Positions 21,516 through 33,223 of a stretch of 64,000 nucleotides of DNA are shown here, in pieces. Made by a program: the position numbers and the translations under genes. The stretch is from Voacanga thouarsii (taxonomy: Eukaryota; Streptophyta; Magnoliopsida; Gentianales; Apocynaceae), in assembly GCA_026120185.1 (NCBI GenBank), contig JANUWF010001161.1:1002001-1066000 (forward strand). Direction: 5' to 3'. A model generated the notes under the pieces. The model did not search any database, had not been told where the DNA came from, and saw nothing but the letters and a program-made list of their open reading frames with translations. Position 1 is the first letter of the stretch. Each line of letters begins with the position of its first letter.

Positions 21516-22756
21516 ATCGATAGATAATCATGGAACAAATGTGCATATTGTTTAAAATCTCATAGACTATAATGTTCCCAGGCTTTTGCTTCTATTAGTC
21601 TTGGCATTTTACATATGATATTCTTGTGCATTAACTCCACTTTGGATCATGCTTTTATAGCAAGAATTTTGTTGAGGGAGGGATATGCATTAATTAACTT
21701 ACTCTTTTGCATCAGCATATCTTGGTCATAGAAAAATCTTGCAAGGGCACTATTTAAACCAAATTAGTACTTTGTTTAATACAAATTCAGATAAATCTTC
21801 ACAAGTGACAAATGACAACATGTAGAGTGCTTATTTGATTTCAACATGAATCAATCATTTTAGATGAGCTTGTATATTACTGTTTTTTTTTTTTTTTTGG
21901 GCTATTTTTCCACTAGTGGTTTATTTTCTCTAATTTTACTTAGCATTTCCAATAAAAATAATCAAGATAGGATGGGTTAATAATGAAAACATTTTTCTTC
22001 CTTCTAAAACCAAGCCCTTTTTCAAAATCTATTATCAAATAAAAAGTAACATACAAAAGATAATTCATGGGTTTATAAAAATAAAAAGTCTAAACACAAA
22101 TGAATAAATACCCTAAATTCTCCATTAATAGACTAAGCAAGATGACTTTCATGTATCATTCTTATTTATCTCTTTTATTTATTTTAATTATGTCACTAAT
22201 GATAGTATATTTTATTAGTAAAATATATTTTATCAGGTAAAACTACCATCCATATTTTAATAAAGTAGTGTTTGATATGTGTCACAGGTTAGAGATATAG
22301 TTGCTTCTTTGATTGTCGAGAGGAGCATTACAGAGATAAGAAAATCATTTTCATATTTCATTTCTGGATCCCTACGAGTGATGGGTGATCATTTCTTGTG
22401 AGTGATGGGTGAACACTTTCCGTGGGTAATGGGTGATTACCTTTAAGTTAGTTTTATACTATATAGACTTAAATTAGTTTTACTGAATGATTGGATTGTT
22501 TTATGAGTTTTTTTAGGCTGAATTGAATCCTTGACACTTCTTGAGGTGGCTAAGTGCCTGAAAAATATTCAATTTATAGGAAAAACTTCTTTAACTTTTT
22601 TAAAAATTTTTTACAATATTATTTGTGTTGATCAATTTGTACTTTTAAGAATGAAAAGAATATGATATTTTCATCCATTCAAAAAAGAATTTGAAATCAT
22701 ATTTAACAATACGTTTATTATAATGAAACTTGTGCATTGACTAAAAATATGGTAAA
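21516..22756. other. Non-coding part of the CACTA element before the transposase
   Basis: AT-rich sequence without a recognisable gene. It has a T tract near 21880-21898 and a threefold 24-bp tandem repeat at 22374-22445. Confidence 0.6.
22374..22445. repeat. Three tandem copies of a 24-bp unit
   Basis: Units at 22374-22397, 22398-22421 and 22422-22445 share GTGAGTGATGGGTGA-like sequence, with changes mainly in the second half of each unit. Confidence 0.75.
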
Positions 22757-24652
22757 ATGATTAGCAGGATGGATCAATCGTGGATTGACTTACACAACTA
22801 TTTAGGTGATGAATATAATAAGGGTTTGGATACCTTTGTAGAATTTCCATTAATAGACAAACTTGATAGATCCAAAATCCATTGTCCTTGTATGAAGTGC
22901 CAGCATAGGTATCTTTATAGTATAATAGAGGTCAAACAACATTTTCAAATATGGGGTTTCATGTGTTAGTACAAAGAATAGAGTGTTCATGGGGAATCAT
23001 ATACATCTTTGTGCAATACAACTAGCAATATTCCTTTGACTGAAAATGTACAAGGGGATGATATGGTTGGGATGGTTCAAGATGTATATGATTCCCTTGC
23101 ACTTCGATAATGTAACTAATGAGCCAGAAGATTTGAGGGAGATACTTAAATTGTTAGAAGAGGCTAATATAGAGTTGTATCCAGGTTGTACTAAATTTTC
23201 TTCATTGTCATACATTATGAGATTATTACACTTAAAAAGTTCTTAATGGGTAGTCGAATAAGTTTGTTGACATGCTACTTGAGCTTTTAATAGATGTTTT
23301 TAGTGAGATAGGAGTAAAAATTACCAAAAATTACCATGAGATTAGTAAGATAATAAATGTGCTAGGAATAGAATGTAAAGTCTGGGATACGTGTCCAAAC
23401 AATTGCATGATATACTGTGGGAAATGAGGCCATTACTCATTGTGAGGCATGCAATGCTTCGAGGTACTAGAAAGAAGGCAGTATAGTTGCATGCAAGCGT
23501 GTTAGGTATTTTTCGTTAACTCTGAGGTTGAAGCGATTATTTATTTCTCAAAAAACTATAGCTCTTATGAGGTGGCATGAAGAATGTCGTGTGAAAGATT
23601 TGTGGCATAATGGTGTGATTACTTATGATGCTGGCGTGAAAGAGATGTTCCATTTACGTGTAGCTATTATGTAGATCATAGTAATTTTCTAGCTTATTGC
23701 AATTTATCTGGCTACAATGTCTATAATGAGAGGGCTCATCTGATATGCAGTGTTGATTGTTTGTCCTACTGATTGCCTAATAGTTTGAACTGTTATACAA
23801 GCTCCACAGGGACAAAGTTTCTTTCTAGATAGAATTGAAATATGACAAGCAACAAAAAAGAGCACAAGGACAAAAATATTAACACAACTTGAGAGTTGTT
23901 TAATAGAATATGTAGTAGGTGATGTGAAAATCAAAATGCAGCCTGACTATAAATGAAAGTTTAGCATAAATCTGTATAATTAGAAGAAGAATAGTATTTT
24001 TTGGGAGCTACCATATTGGGAGAGCAATTTGATGAGGCATAATCTCGACCCAATACACATAGAGAAAAATTTTACAGATAATCTGTTGTTTACAATATTG
24101 CATAATAGTAGTTCTTGAAAGATAACTTCAAAACTCATCAAGACTTGCAGGTAATGATTACTAGAAAATCTTTACAACCAATTTTAAAACCCTTTGAAAT
24201 TGATACAATTTGCCACCAACCCCTTATATAATGAGCAGGTTGGAAGTTGAAGTTTTTTTTAATTTTTTAATTTTTATTTTTACAGTATAAAGGAATTGAG
24301 AGTTCCAGATAGCTATTATTCTAATATTTCTCGATGGAAAAATATGAGGAGAAAGATTCTGGGAGGTTTGAAAAGTTATGATTATCATATTTTACTCTAG
24401 CAATTAATCCCATTGGCTGCCTACACAATGTTGCCCAAGAATGTGGTGAAATTGTTGACTGAGATTGCTTCATGTTTAAGGTAGCTATATTCCAAAGTTA
24501 ATTAAAAGAGGCATCTTGAGTATCTTCAAGATCAAATTGTAGGTACAAAATATCTTCTTGAGAAGACATTCATTCTAAGTTTTTTTGATATAATAGAACA
24601 TTTATTGATTCATTTAACCAATGGTGCATTGTTAGCAAGCCCAGTTCAATGT
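22757..24652 (+). pseudogene. CACTA transposase TNP2-like, degraded and truncated
   Basis: The N-terminus (MDQSWIDLHNY from 22769, with CPCMKC and HFQIWGF) is the transposase-associated domain of En/Spm-type transposases. Further blocks follow in order across stops and frameshifts. At about 23260-23430 there is a SKIINVLGI...CPNNCMIYCGK region. At about 23495-23690 there is RVRYFSLTLRLKRLF then MRWHEE. At about 23980-24115 there is FWELPYWESNLMRHNLD then HIEKNF. At about 24285-24485 there is ELRVPDSYYSNISRWKNM then LIPLAAYTMLPKNV. At about 24545-24650 there is FFDIIEHLLIHLTNGALLA then SPVQ. These blocks are standard for TNP2, which cuts and pastes the element by binding its ends. The gene stops where the gypsy LTR begins at 24653. 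It cannot be functional. Confidence 0.87.
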
Positions 24653-26234
24653 TGATAGATGTTTGGTTATTTCATGCATATTTTACATAGCATTTGAGCT
24701 TAAATTCTTTAATTTTCATTATAGACTACTACTTATCTCTCCCAATTTTCTCCTTGTTTGATGTAGATTATAAGAATTGAAGTTAGAAAAGAATGCAATG
24801 AGAAAACATTGTAAAAATGCTATACAGGGAAAGCACGGCACCATCGGCCATGATCTACACATCGCTATGCATCAGTTGAAATTCAGAGATCGATCTTCTG
24901 AGCATACACAGTGTTGTGTAGGATACACATCATTGTGCATCATTAGAATTTAGAAACTGTTAAACATAAGAGTTTGCACAGCACCGTGCCCAGCGAGCTT
25001 CACACCGCCGTGCAGCAATCCAGCACTTGGCAACAATAAGCACTGCGACGTCGTTTTACATGGAAATTAGGATCAAGGCATACATGGTGCTATTCTTGTT
25101 TGCATTCACGGTTCCATGCACCATCGCAGATTGTGCTCCATTCAACGTATTTAGGGCTTTTCATTGGAAAAACTATAAATAGCTTATGAGAGGAAGAGCC
25201 TAAAAGGAAGCCACCCACGAATTTCATCAGAGAACCCTTTTAAAGCACAACAACAAAAAAAAAAAAAAAAAAAAAAGAAGAGAAGAAGATGAAGGAAAAA
25301 TTGAGGAAGAAGAAGTAGCCTCAATTCAAGCTTCCAAAGTAGAAAAGGGATCTTATCTATGAGTTTCCTTTTCTTTTTCTTTGTTATTTGAGTTGGGGTT
25401 GTTAAATTTCATTGAATTGAATTCTAATTAAAGGTTTGTACTCTATTTTACTTTTGTATTGGATGATTATTTGGTTAATTGATTTCCATCTTAAGTAATC
25501 TATTATTGTGTTTGATTGATTAGATTTAATTGATTTGGGCAATTCTCTTGTATTAAAATTGAGAAATGATGTATGAGATGGGTTCTATTCGATGTTGATC
25601 TAATAGATTTGTTTATCTCTTGATGAATTTGAGAAAAGATTTGGGGGGATTGAGAACTTTGTGATAAATGAAGTTTTGGTATCACCTAAAGATAGGGATT
25701 CTAGGGCTTTTTAGCCTATTGAGATTTCCTTGATTATTTTGCATCCTTGTGTTTAATTTGTGAGATAGAGATATCTATGGGTTGATGCTAGAGTAGTGAA
25801 TTCATTACTCGAGAGAGAGTGAGTTTTACCTTATATTGAAAATCTTGCTAATGCTTATCTGAGTAATCTTAGGGGAAGTCTTATTTAATTGCATAACTAA
25901 TCTCTTTTCCTTACTTAAATCTTCCTTACGATCTTTTGACTTGTAATTTGATGCATTTGTGTTACACTCTTGTGTAGTTAATAATTAATTGGCTTAATCC
26001 CTGTTTAGATTGATTGAACACTAGAATTCAAGTGGAAGTAGGGGCAATTAGCTCAGTTCTCAAGAATCTTCGATACTTACCAACTAGACTCTATATTACA
26101 TGATGGGTATACTTACCCAACTGTGTTTGTGTATTTGAGTAAATTAGTATTTTATTTTTTAAAACTTGATTGAGTTTGAGGTTATTTTTTTACATATTCA
26201 TATTAGATGCACAGTGCACAAACAAACACCAACA
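24653..26234 (+). repeat. 5' LTR of the Athila-like element
   Basis: It starts TGATAGATGTTTGG, matches the 3' LTR start at 32314 (about 90% by eye), and ends near CACCAACA before the primer site. It contains a TATA box (25173-25182), an A tract at about 25256-25275, and several copies of a CACCGTGCA-like motif (24836-25125). The 3' boundary is inferred from the primer site, because the other LTR copy is truncated. Confidence 0.75.
25173..25182 (+). promoter_or_regulatory. Probable TATA box of the LTR promoter
   Basis: CTATAAATAG in the middle of the LTR, about 75 bp before an A-rich tract. This is a typical plant TATA sequence, and the LTR position is right for a U3 promoter. Confidence 0.6.
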
Positions 26235-26240
26235 ATTTTT

Positions 26241-26258
26241 TGGTCCTACTATCGGGGA
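26241..26258 (+). other. Decayed primer-binding site, tRNA-Asp type
   Basis: TGGTCCTACTATCGGGGA agrees at about 11 of 18 positions with the tRNA-Asp site TGGCGCCGTTGCCGGGGA used by Athila-type elements. It lies just after the presumed LTR end. Confidence 0.55.
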
Positions 26259-26686
26259 TTGGTTATTTATATTCTAAAAATACTTGAGTCTTATTGATTC
26301 AATCCATTTTGTTTGTATATATAGTTGTAAATTTTACTTTTTAGTTATTGCCTAATTGACTTTCTTTTCTAGGATAATTAATTTTAGAGTCATTTCATGA
26401 ACCTTTTGTGCATAGTTCTTTTGTGATTCTTCTATTTGGACTAGCACTATATCTACATCTTTTAAGTTGATTTGTTTTATTGTTGAACTGTTTGTAGTTG
26501 AGTTGAATATTTCTTTATTTTGTAGGTCAAAATTCTTGTGTATGCATAGAAGGGATTGTGGCAAAAAGTTGGTTGAATTTGATTTTGAGATTGAGAGGAC
26601 TTTTCAAAGGTTGATTAGGAAACAAAAATAAAAAACATTGAAAACTTTAGAAATCTTAGATCTTTCAAGTGAATTGGATAAGAAAA

Positions 26687-27977
26687 TGGAAGTTAATCAA
26701 GATGGTAATGAACATGGTAATGGTAATAGATGAAGGACGATTGGTGATTATGATAGACCTACATTTTGGGGAACTAATTCGAGTATTGTGAGGTCTCGTG
26801 TGGATGCAGGTAACTTTGAGATTAAACCTAATTTTATCCAAATGATCTAACAAATGGTTCAGTTTGATGGATTATTAGATAAGGATCCTAATACTAACTT
26901 AGCGACTTTTTTAGAGATTTGTGACACGCTTAAGCTTAATGGCGTAACTGAGGATGCCATAAGACTGAGGTTGTTCCCATTTTCTTTTAGGGATCGTGCT
27001 AAATCATGGCTAAATCTTCGCCTACTGGTTATATTACCACTTGAGAACAATTGGCTGAGAAGTTTCTGGCTAAATACTTTCCCTTTGCTAGAGTTGCAAA
27101 AGCTAAGGAATTATATATTCTCATTCTGTCAATTAGAAGGGAAACAATTTATGATACTTGGGAGAGATTTAAAAAATTGATTAGGAAATGCCCTCAACAT
27201 GGTTTTGATCTTGGGCTGCAAATATTGACATTCTATGATAGGCTTAATTTTTCATCGAAGCAAATGGTTAATGTTTCTTCAGGAGAAATTGCTTCATCTA
27301 ATACTCCAGAAGAGCTTTTTGATTTAATGGAACATATCTCATTGAACAACAATTCTTGGGGAATGCAAAAACTTAAGGCTAAGAGTTAAGGAATGTATAA
27401 TGTGAATACCATGACATCTTTGGAAGCTAAGTTGGAAGCACTTACAAGAAAAGTGGATAAGATGAATATTACTTCTGCCAAACAAGTTATGATGTGTGAC
27501 TTTTGTGGGGAAGGACACCCCAATCATGAATGTCACGAAATGAAAGTAGGGAGTGAACAAGACGTTGAAATGTGGATTACATGGGGAATGGAAGGCAAGA
27601 GAACACTTCATTAGGTAGCACTTGTAATCCCACTTGGAGAAATCATTCAAACTTTTCTTGGACTAATCAAGGAAAAAATCAAGGAAGACCGAGTTCAAGC
27701 TAATTATAATCCAAGACCCCAAACTCCTCTACCATTTCATGCACCACATCCTCCACCACCTCCATAAGCACAACCAAGACCATCTTTGAAAGATTTAATG
27801 GCTAAATTGGTGATTTCCACTAACACTTATTTCCAAGGTGTTGAGGCATCTATGAAAAAACCAATAAGCTTCAACTCACAAATTAGACAACTTACAAAGA
27901 AGCTTTTCGAGAGACCATTAGGAGTTTTGCCTAGAAATATTGAGGGCAATCTATGTGATGAATGTGGAAAGCCCTAA
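26687..27977 (+). pseudogene. Ty3/gypsy (Athila-type) gag, broken by stops and a frameshift
   Basis: The order of conserved pieces is that of Athila-type gag. First SSIVRSRVDAGNFEIKPNF, then a retrotransposon gag domain (FLEICDTLKLNGVTEDAIRL, LFPFSFRDRAKSWLN). After a frameshift near 27050 come EKFLAKYFPFARVAKAKEL, DTWERFKKLIRKCPQHG and LQILTFYDRLN. Next is a zinc knuckle of the form C-x2-C-x3-H-x4-C (CDFCGEGHPNHEC, near 27500) and a C-terminal QIRQLTKKLFERPLGVLP segment. Gag forms the particle that packages element RNA. Stops occur near 26730 and 26848, and another near 27388, so no full protein can be made. The knuckle spacing is one residue short of the usual x4 before His. Confidence 0.88.
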
Positions 27978-29641
27978 CCTTTTTCTCTATTATGCTTTAT
28001 ACTTGAATAAATGTTCAGTGTTATTTGTTTTACTTATGTTTTATTTTCAGTAATCCTAGGGCTAATAAATCTTTATGAGACAATTTTGCATTGTTTAGTT
28101 GTTAGGTTTTGAAGCATAGTCTTTTTTTGTCATCTTCTGTGAGTCTTGTGATTATATATATATATATATATATATTCACTTTATTTATCTTTTCCTATTA
28201 TGCTTATACTATTGCATTTATTTTTAATAATAAAAAATGTATCTTTTTTATTTTCTAAAAGTATATGGCGAGGTGGAGTTTATACTCTATGGTGCCGTGC
28301 ATTTAAAATTCTAGAAATTTGAAAGTTTAGAGAATGTATAGCTGCGTGCAGGTCTTGCATGATGATGCCATACATCCCACTGGAACCAAAATACTGTTAT
28401 TTCCCTACACATTCCTTAGAGCATAAAATTATATACAGTATTGTAGCAGTCATTCTGCATGACATATGAATAAATCTGACGACATCATTTTGATTTCAGG
28501 TTTCAAATATCAAAAGGTCAATGGTGACACACAGAGCATTACCTATGGCGCCGTGCATCATCGAATCCCATAAAATAAAAACCCTTCGACAACGGTTACT
28601 TTATTTTTCAACCTCACCATCGCCGTGCATCAATCTCTATTACCTATCATTCAATTCTTCTATTAAATCATCAATGCCCGTGAAATTTGACCCCTCTTCA
28701 GATTTGAAACCCACCGTAGTATTCTCCTTAGCGTGACTAACAACTTCAAATCAACAATTAGGGCAACTCTTGAGCTACATTGTTACTTCTAAACTAAAAT
28801 TTTATTTGTTGATTGAGAGGCATTCGTAGAGGAATATGATATTATTAATTATATTACTGTGTTAAAATGTACAGTGGCTAAAATTGTAGGTGATTTTTGT
28901 CAGTGGGCATCTACCACTGCAACATTAATTAGTTGAATTTGAGCTACATTTAGACTAAATTGATTATTTTTAGTTGATTGATTGTGTACAAAAGTTGAGC
29001 TATTTTTTAGTTTGTGATTTGTTTATTGCTGAAATTAGATTATGCTGGTTTTCTTTGATTTTTGTTAAAGCCTGTGTTGAGTTGTTTTAACTGAGTATAC
29101 TTTGGGAATTAAACTATGTTGGGTGTTGGGAGTTTTTGTTGGATTTTATTGTGAATTCTATGTTGGGAGAATTGTGAATAGGAGCCTTTGTTTTCTTAGT
29201 ATATTACATTGATATTGTGTTGAGCTTTGCTGGATTTGTTTTGATATTGTGGTAGTTGTTGGATTTAGATGAGTTGATAATTTGAGTTGGTTCTAGTTGA
29301 GTACAGAAGTTGTGGATTAAAGGTGCATTGGTTTAATTGAAGGGAAATTGAACTAATTGATTTGGTGGATTGCATTGTGTTGATTGGTTTATGTGAGTAA
29401 ATGGTGTATTTGAATTGGGTTTGGAGAAGTGGAGTTAAGTTTTGGCCAATTGATTAACACAATATCACTCATTTCTTTCTCTTGGATTGTTCCTTTAATT
29501 CTTTTCTTCCAATTCCTTTCCTTCATCTTTCATTTCCCTTTCTAACCTTTTTGCTCTATTCCTTTGTTATCTCTTTCTTTACTTTTACTTTCATTCCAGT
29601 CTACTTTTTCCATCTTCTCCCCTTTCACTTACATTATCCCT
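27978..29641 (+). other. Internal sequence of the Athila-like element without recognisable coding
   Basis: Protease and reverse transcriptase would be expected here but no trace is visible. There is an AT microsatellite at about 28153-28176. Between 28276 and 28640 the GCCGTGCATCA motif of the 5' LTR recurs four times, suggesting a fragment related to that LTR or a second element merged into this one. Confidence 0.6.
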
Positions 29642-31035
29642 ATGGCACTCAAACACATAGCCACCAAGCTACCTTTAAATAAAAAGAGAGTTGAAGGCAC
29701 CTCTTCATCCCAACCCTAACCCTTCAATGCTTCTAGATTTGTGAATGCTGAAAATGAAGAGTGGTTTTGATATAAGGGAAGGGCGAAAGATCATAGTAGA
29801 TAGGACTTTAGACCCTATAATGGACCATGATTTGAAAATCTCTGATTTGTTCAGGTAAGTGGGATGGGGTCCAATCCTGAGGTTGAAGGGTACCTACTAC
29901 TTTATTTTGGTTAAGGAATTTATGCTAATATGAAAGCTAAAAAGCAAAACAATTCGAGGGACATTGACATAATAGTCAAGGGGTAAGGATTAGCCTGACT
30001 AGAGAGCTTTTGGCTACTATATTAGGCTTCAGAGATGAAGGGATATAGGTGGACTTTGATACCTATAATAAGAGGGTGGTGTTTAATTCTGAGTGGAAAT
30101 TGGATGAGGCTAGGTCAACATTATATCTGACCTTTAAGACTGCTGGCACAGCCGAGGTATTACATGTAATAGACGTACCTGTACAGTACACACTATTAGT
30201 ATACCTCTTGGGCTTCAATATTGCTCCAAGGGCAAGTGGACTTAATGAGGGTAGGTTAGTGGATATTTATGTGCTACACAAGCTTATCTAGGCCTATACT
30301 ATCCCTTTAGCCTCCATCATCTCCTACATGCGAGATGTTATCTTTTCTACCCAGCCAGCCAAGCCATTTGATTTCCCTCTGGTCATCACCAAGATCTTCC
30401 AAAATTTCCTTGTTCCCATAGATAATGAGTTGACTACTACTACTGAGACTACTGAGATTGTAACTGATAGGACATTAGTTAGCTGTAGATGTAGTTACAA
30501 TGAGGACAACAAGACATGGCTAACTCCTAGTCAGTTCAGAGAAAGGATGCGTCAAGGATAGATGTGACACCCTCTTCCACCATAGTGACAACCCCCATCT
30601 ACAGAGACTAATAGAGCTGAGTCCTCTAGGGCCCAAAGGCCTAACACTGGACACCTTTCGGCTACTGTTGAGTTTTAGGTTGAGATTTGTACTCACTTTA
30701 CCACGTTGACCAATAGTGTACTTTCTCTTCAAACTACAGTGGCAGAGCAGGAATAGATAATAGCTCAGCAATAGCAGCTGATGGGTTAGATGATGGGATT
30801 TCTTGAGCGCTACGGTCAGACGACTGCCAAGTATGAAGAGTAGCTCGAGATGATCCAGACTGAGATCCGAAATATAGCTTCAGAATTTGACTCTCTTCGT
30901 GTTCAACAATTTACCATAAATGGATTCCTCCGTATTATGTGGGATAGGCTGAAGAGATATGATCGTCTGGGACCAGATGAACTAGAACACCTTCTGTATG
31001 GTCCTCAGAGTAGCAGAGGTGGCAGCAGTAGCTGA
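29642..31035 (+). pseudogene. Plant retroelement-specific ORF (putative plant transposon protein type), degraded
   Basis: Starting at ATG 29642 (MALKHIATKLPLNKKRVEG), a protein can be followed through several stops and shifts. Pieces are RFVNAENEEWF, EVEGYLLLYFG, then VVFNSEWKLDEARSTLYLTF, LVDIYVLHKLI, IISYMRDVIFSTQPAKPFDFP and LVITKIFQNFLVP. The tail is hydrophilic and ends GPQSSRGGSSS. The layout resembles the poorly characterised protein found in many plant gypsy-like elements and annotated as putative plant transposon protein. That match is from memory of the family's general layout and is moderate. The function is unknown. Confidence 0.55.
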
Positions 31036-32300
31036 TGTAGCTATGGATGTTTATGATATTTCTCTTTAGATTTGGGGATAGAATAGGATCTTCATTTATT
31101 GCTTTCAGTAGTTTGTTCTGTATTCCCGTCTCTTCACTGTACTTATGTTCTCTTGGTTTTAGTACTTATTTAGTTTTGACAATTGTAGATAATTCTTATG
31201 ATTTCTATGGATAAGCTTTTCTTTTCTTCTTGTTGAATTATATTAAGTTGCAAATTCCTTGTGGAGTATTACTCTATTTTTTTTTTCTCAAATTTCTTTT
31301 AGTCCTCTTGTGCGCACATTGTATACTCCTTTTGCCAATGAGGACATTGTGCAGTTTAAGTGTGTGAGAGAGATAATTGAGTATTTTCCTGGCAATAATT
31401 CTTGAAAAACATTGAACATAACATTGAACATTGGGGTAAATTAAGCTATTTTTTTTTTAAATTTTTGGCATATTTTGACTTGTTTAGAATTACTATTCTT
31501 TTTGTCTTGATGTGGAATTTGGATTAAGGTTCTGTTGAGGGATTTTCTTTGATAAATATGTATATTTAATGTGATATATACCAAGTCTTGAGAATTTGGC
31601 TTAGCATTATCTATGCTTTAGTAAATTTTGTGATATTGTGTTTCTTGGGAATTGATGAGAACTTATGATGAAGCATAAGTAAGGAACTTTGGCCTATTTA
31701 TATTCTATGATCTTCTAGTTAGTCCTAATTTTAGGTTCAAGTAAATGCAGATTTGGGTAAGAAAAAGAGCTATTAGAGTAAAACAATGCAAATGATAAAA
31801 AAATCACTCATTACATCTTTTCTAAGCTTTTGCATTACTTTACCCTAATGAGAGTAATGTAAAAGTTGAAAGATTTTTATTCCATCTTTACCAGGTAATT
31901 ATATTTACGCTACTAAAACAAGTGTATGGACCAATCTTCTGTTTACTGCTCAGGTTGTAGTAACTTTTAAAAGTCAGAGAACTTAAGTAACCCTTATTCC
32001 TAGCTTATAAAAATCACTGGAGTTATAATCCTGAACCAAGAGATAGGATGAGACTGAATTAAATAAATCTAGAATTGTTTAATCTAACTTCTATAGCTTT
32101 GGTTTAATCTATCTCAATACACATGTTTACACGAATTTAAGCCTAGTTAGATGACTTGGAACTGAATTGTCATCTCAAGAGAATTTGAATAATTTTTTTT
32201 TATAACAACCATTGTTGCCAAAGATCCATTCTTGATATAAATGCTTTTTTGCTTGAAATGTTTTGATTGTAAAAATTTGCATGAGGACAAGAAAAAGCTT
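31036..32300 (+). other. 3' untranslated internal region of the Athila-like element
   Basis: No coding sequence. Phrases such as GAGGACATTGTGCAG near 31350 and GAGGACAAGAAAAAGC near 32284, each followed by AAGTGTGTG, are characteristic of the zone before the polypurine tract in this type of element. Confidence 0.6.
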
Positions 32301-32313
32301 AAGTGTGTGGGAG
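32301..32313 (+). other. Polypurine tract
   Basis: AAGTGTGTGGGAG directly before the TGATA start of the 3' LTR. This is the plus-strand priming site. Confidence 0.65.
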
Positions 32314-32475
32314 TGATATTTGGTTATTTCATGCATATTTTACATAGCATTTGAGTTTAAATTCTTTAATTTTCATTATAAACTGCTACTCATCTCTCTC
32401 AATTTTCTCCTTATTTTATATAGATTAAAAAAAAAATTGAAGTTAGAAAAGAATTTAAGGAGAAAACACTGAAAA
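32314..32475 (+). repeat. Truncated 3' LTR of the Athila-like element
   Basis: It matches 24653-24822 with about 90% identity by eye, then breaks off at GAAAAAGG and continues as sequence matching 13698 onward. The missing 1.4 kb shows that a rearrangement, not a simple insertion, made this junction. Confidence 0.85.
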
Positions 32476-32929
32476 AGGTGAATGTGAGAGTTGAACCTTG
32501 AAGTGTGTTATTTCATGACAAGTGGAGTAGTTATTGATTGAAATTCTGTAATTTTTTTTAGATGGGATTAAGATTTAAGATTAAAACAATTCATTAGTAT
32601 GAGTAGGCTTGATCAAGTAAGTCATTGCATGAATTTTGATAACTAATGCTCAATTTTATAATTCAACACTACTTTGACATGTTTTGACAGACAATTTTAT
32701 ACACAATGAATGTGATTAAGGTTTCACGCTTTTGTCTAAAATATAGCTGTGACTACATTCTTTTTGGACAAGAATAATATTTTGTATAAATAGAAATGTA
32801 TATACTGGAACACTAAAATTCTTCAGTATCGACTTTTGATCAAGAATCAATACATGTTTATGAGTGCACCTTTGAGTCAACAATGCAGATTCTTTGATTG
32901 AAAATACCCCTAAGCAGGGATATAAAATG

Positions 32930-32941
32930 TTGAGTACTCAA
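32930..32941. promoter_or_regulatory. 12-bp palindrome in copy B
   Basis: TTGAGTACTCAA, perfect here but changed to TTGACTACTCAG in copy A. Confidence 0.55.
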
Positions 32942-33170
32942 TAAAAATAGACTACTAGTACTAGTTTTAGAAGGATGAAGCATGTCTTCTAGTTAGTGGC
33001 CACCTTCGGGGGATGGACTTCGTTTGAATAAAGTGACAAACACTAGTAAGTCAGGCCAATTCATAACTAGCAACCCATTTCTAAGTTGCACTATTAGTCG
33101 GGGTTGGATGATAAATTAGTTTGGGTAAGAGATGGAGGAGCATCTCACTTAGTGAGCCAATCACCCACTA

Positions 33171-33223
33171 ATACTGTGATGCAAGGTTTCACTGTATCCT
33201 GTCATGATGCTGGGTTTCATGAC
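33171..33223 (+). promoter_or_regulatory. Hairpins in the copy B LTR
   Basis: ATACTGTGA (33171-33179) pairs with TCACTGTAT (33189-33197), 8 of 9, and GTCATGA (33201-33207) pairs perfectly with TCATGAC (33217-33223). A weaker third follows near 33236-33260. Loops are TGCAAGGTT and TGCTGGGTT. Confidence 0.7.

Larger units (their letters stand above)
18129..24652 (+). mobile_element. CACTA (En/Spm) transposon, right end missing
   Basis: The left end is CACTACAAA at 18129-18137. It is followed by a G-rich tract, a field of palindromic subterminal repeats (18225-18600), AT-rich non-coding sequence and a degraded TNP2-type transposase (22757-24652). A TRIM and a solo LTR are inserted between. The transposase is cut at 24652 by the Athila-like gypsy element, and no matching TTTGTAGTG end is found, so the rest of the element is absent. 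Copy B keeps the empty site (ATAACAAT then TTTAAAATC at 38258-38274), which confirms the left boundary exactly. Confidence 0.87.
24653..32475 (+). mobile_element. Athila-like Ty3/gypsy element lacking pol, 3' LTR truncated
   Basis: A 5' LTR (24653-26234) is followed by a decayed tRNA-Asp-type primer site, a gag pseudogene, long non-coding stretches, a second ORF remnant, a polypurine tract (32301-32313) and only the first 160 or so bases of the 3' LTR. The repeated GAGGACA...AAGTGTGTG phrases before the 3' LTR (near 31340 and 32283) are usual in plant Athila-type elements. I found no protease, reverse transcriptase or integrase between gag and the second ORF, so this copy is non-autonomous or heavily deleted. 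It inserted in the CACTA transposase. Its right end joins directly to the duplicated LTR of copy B. Confidence 0.82.
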
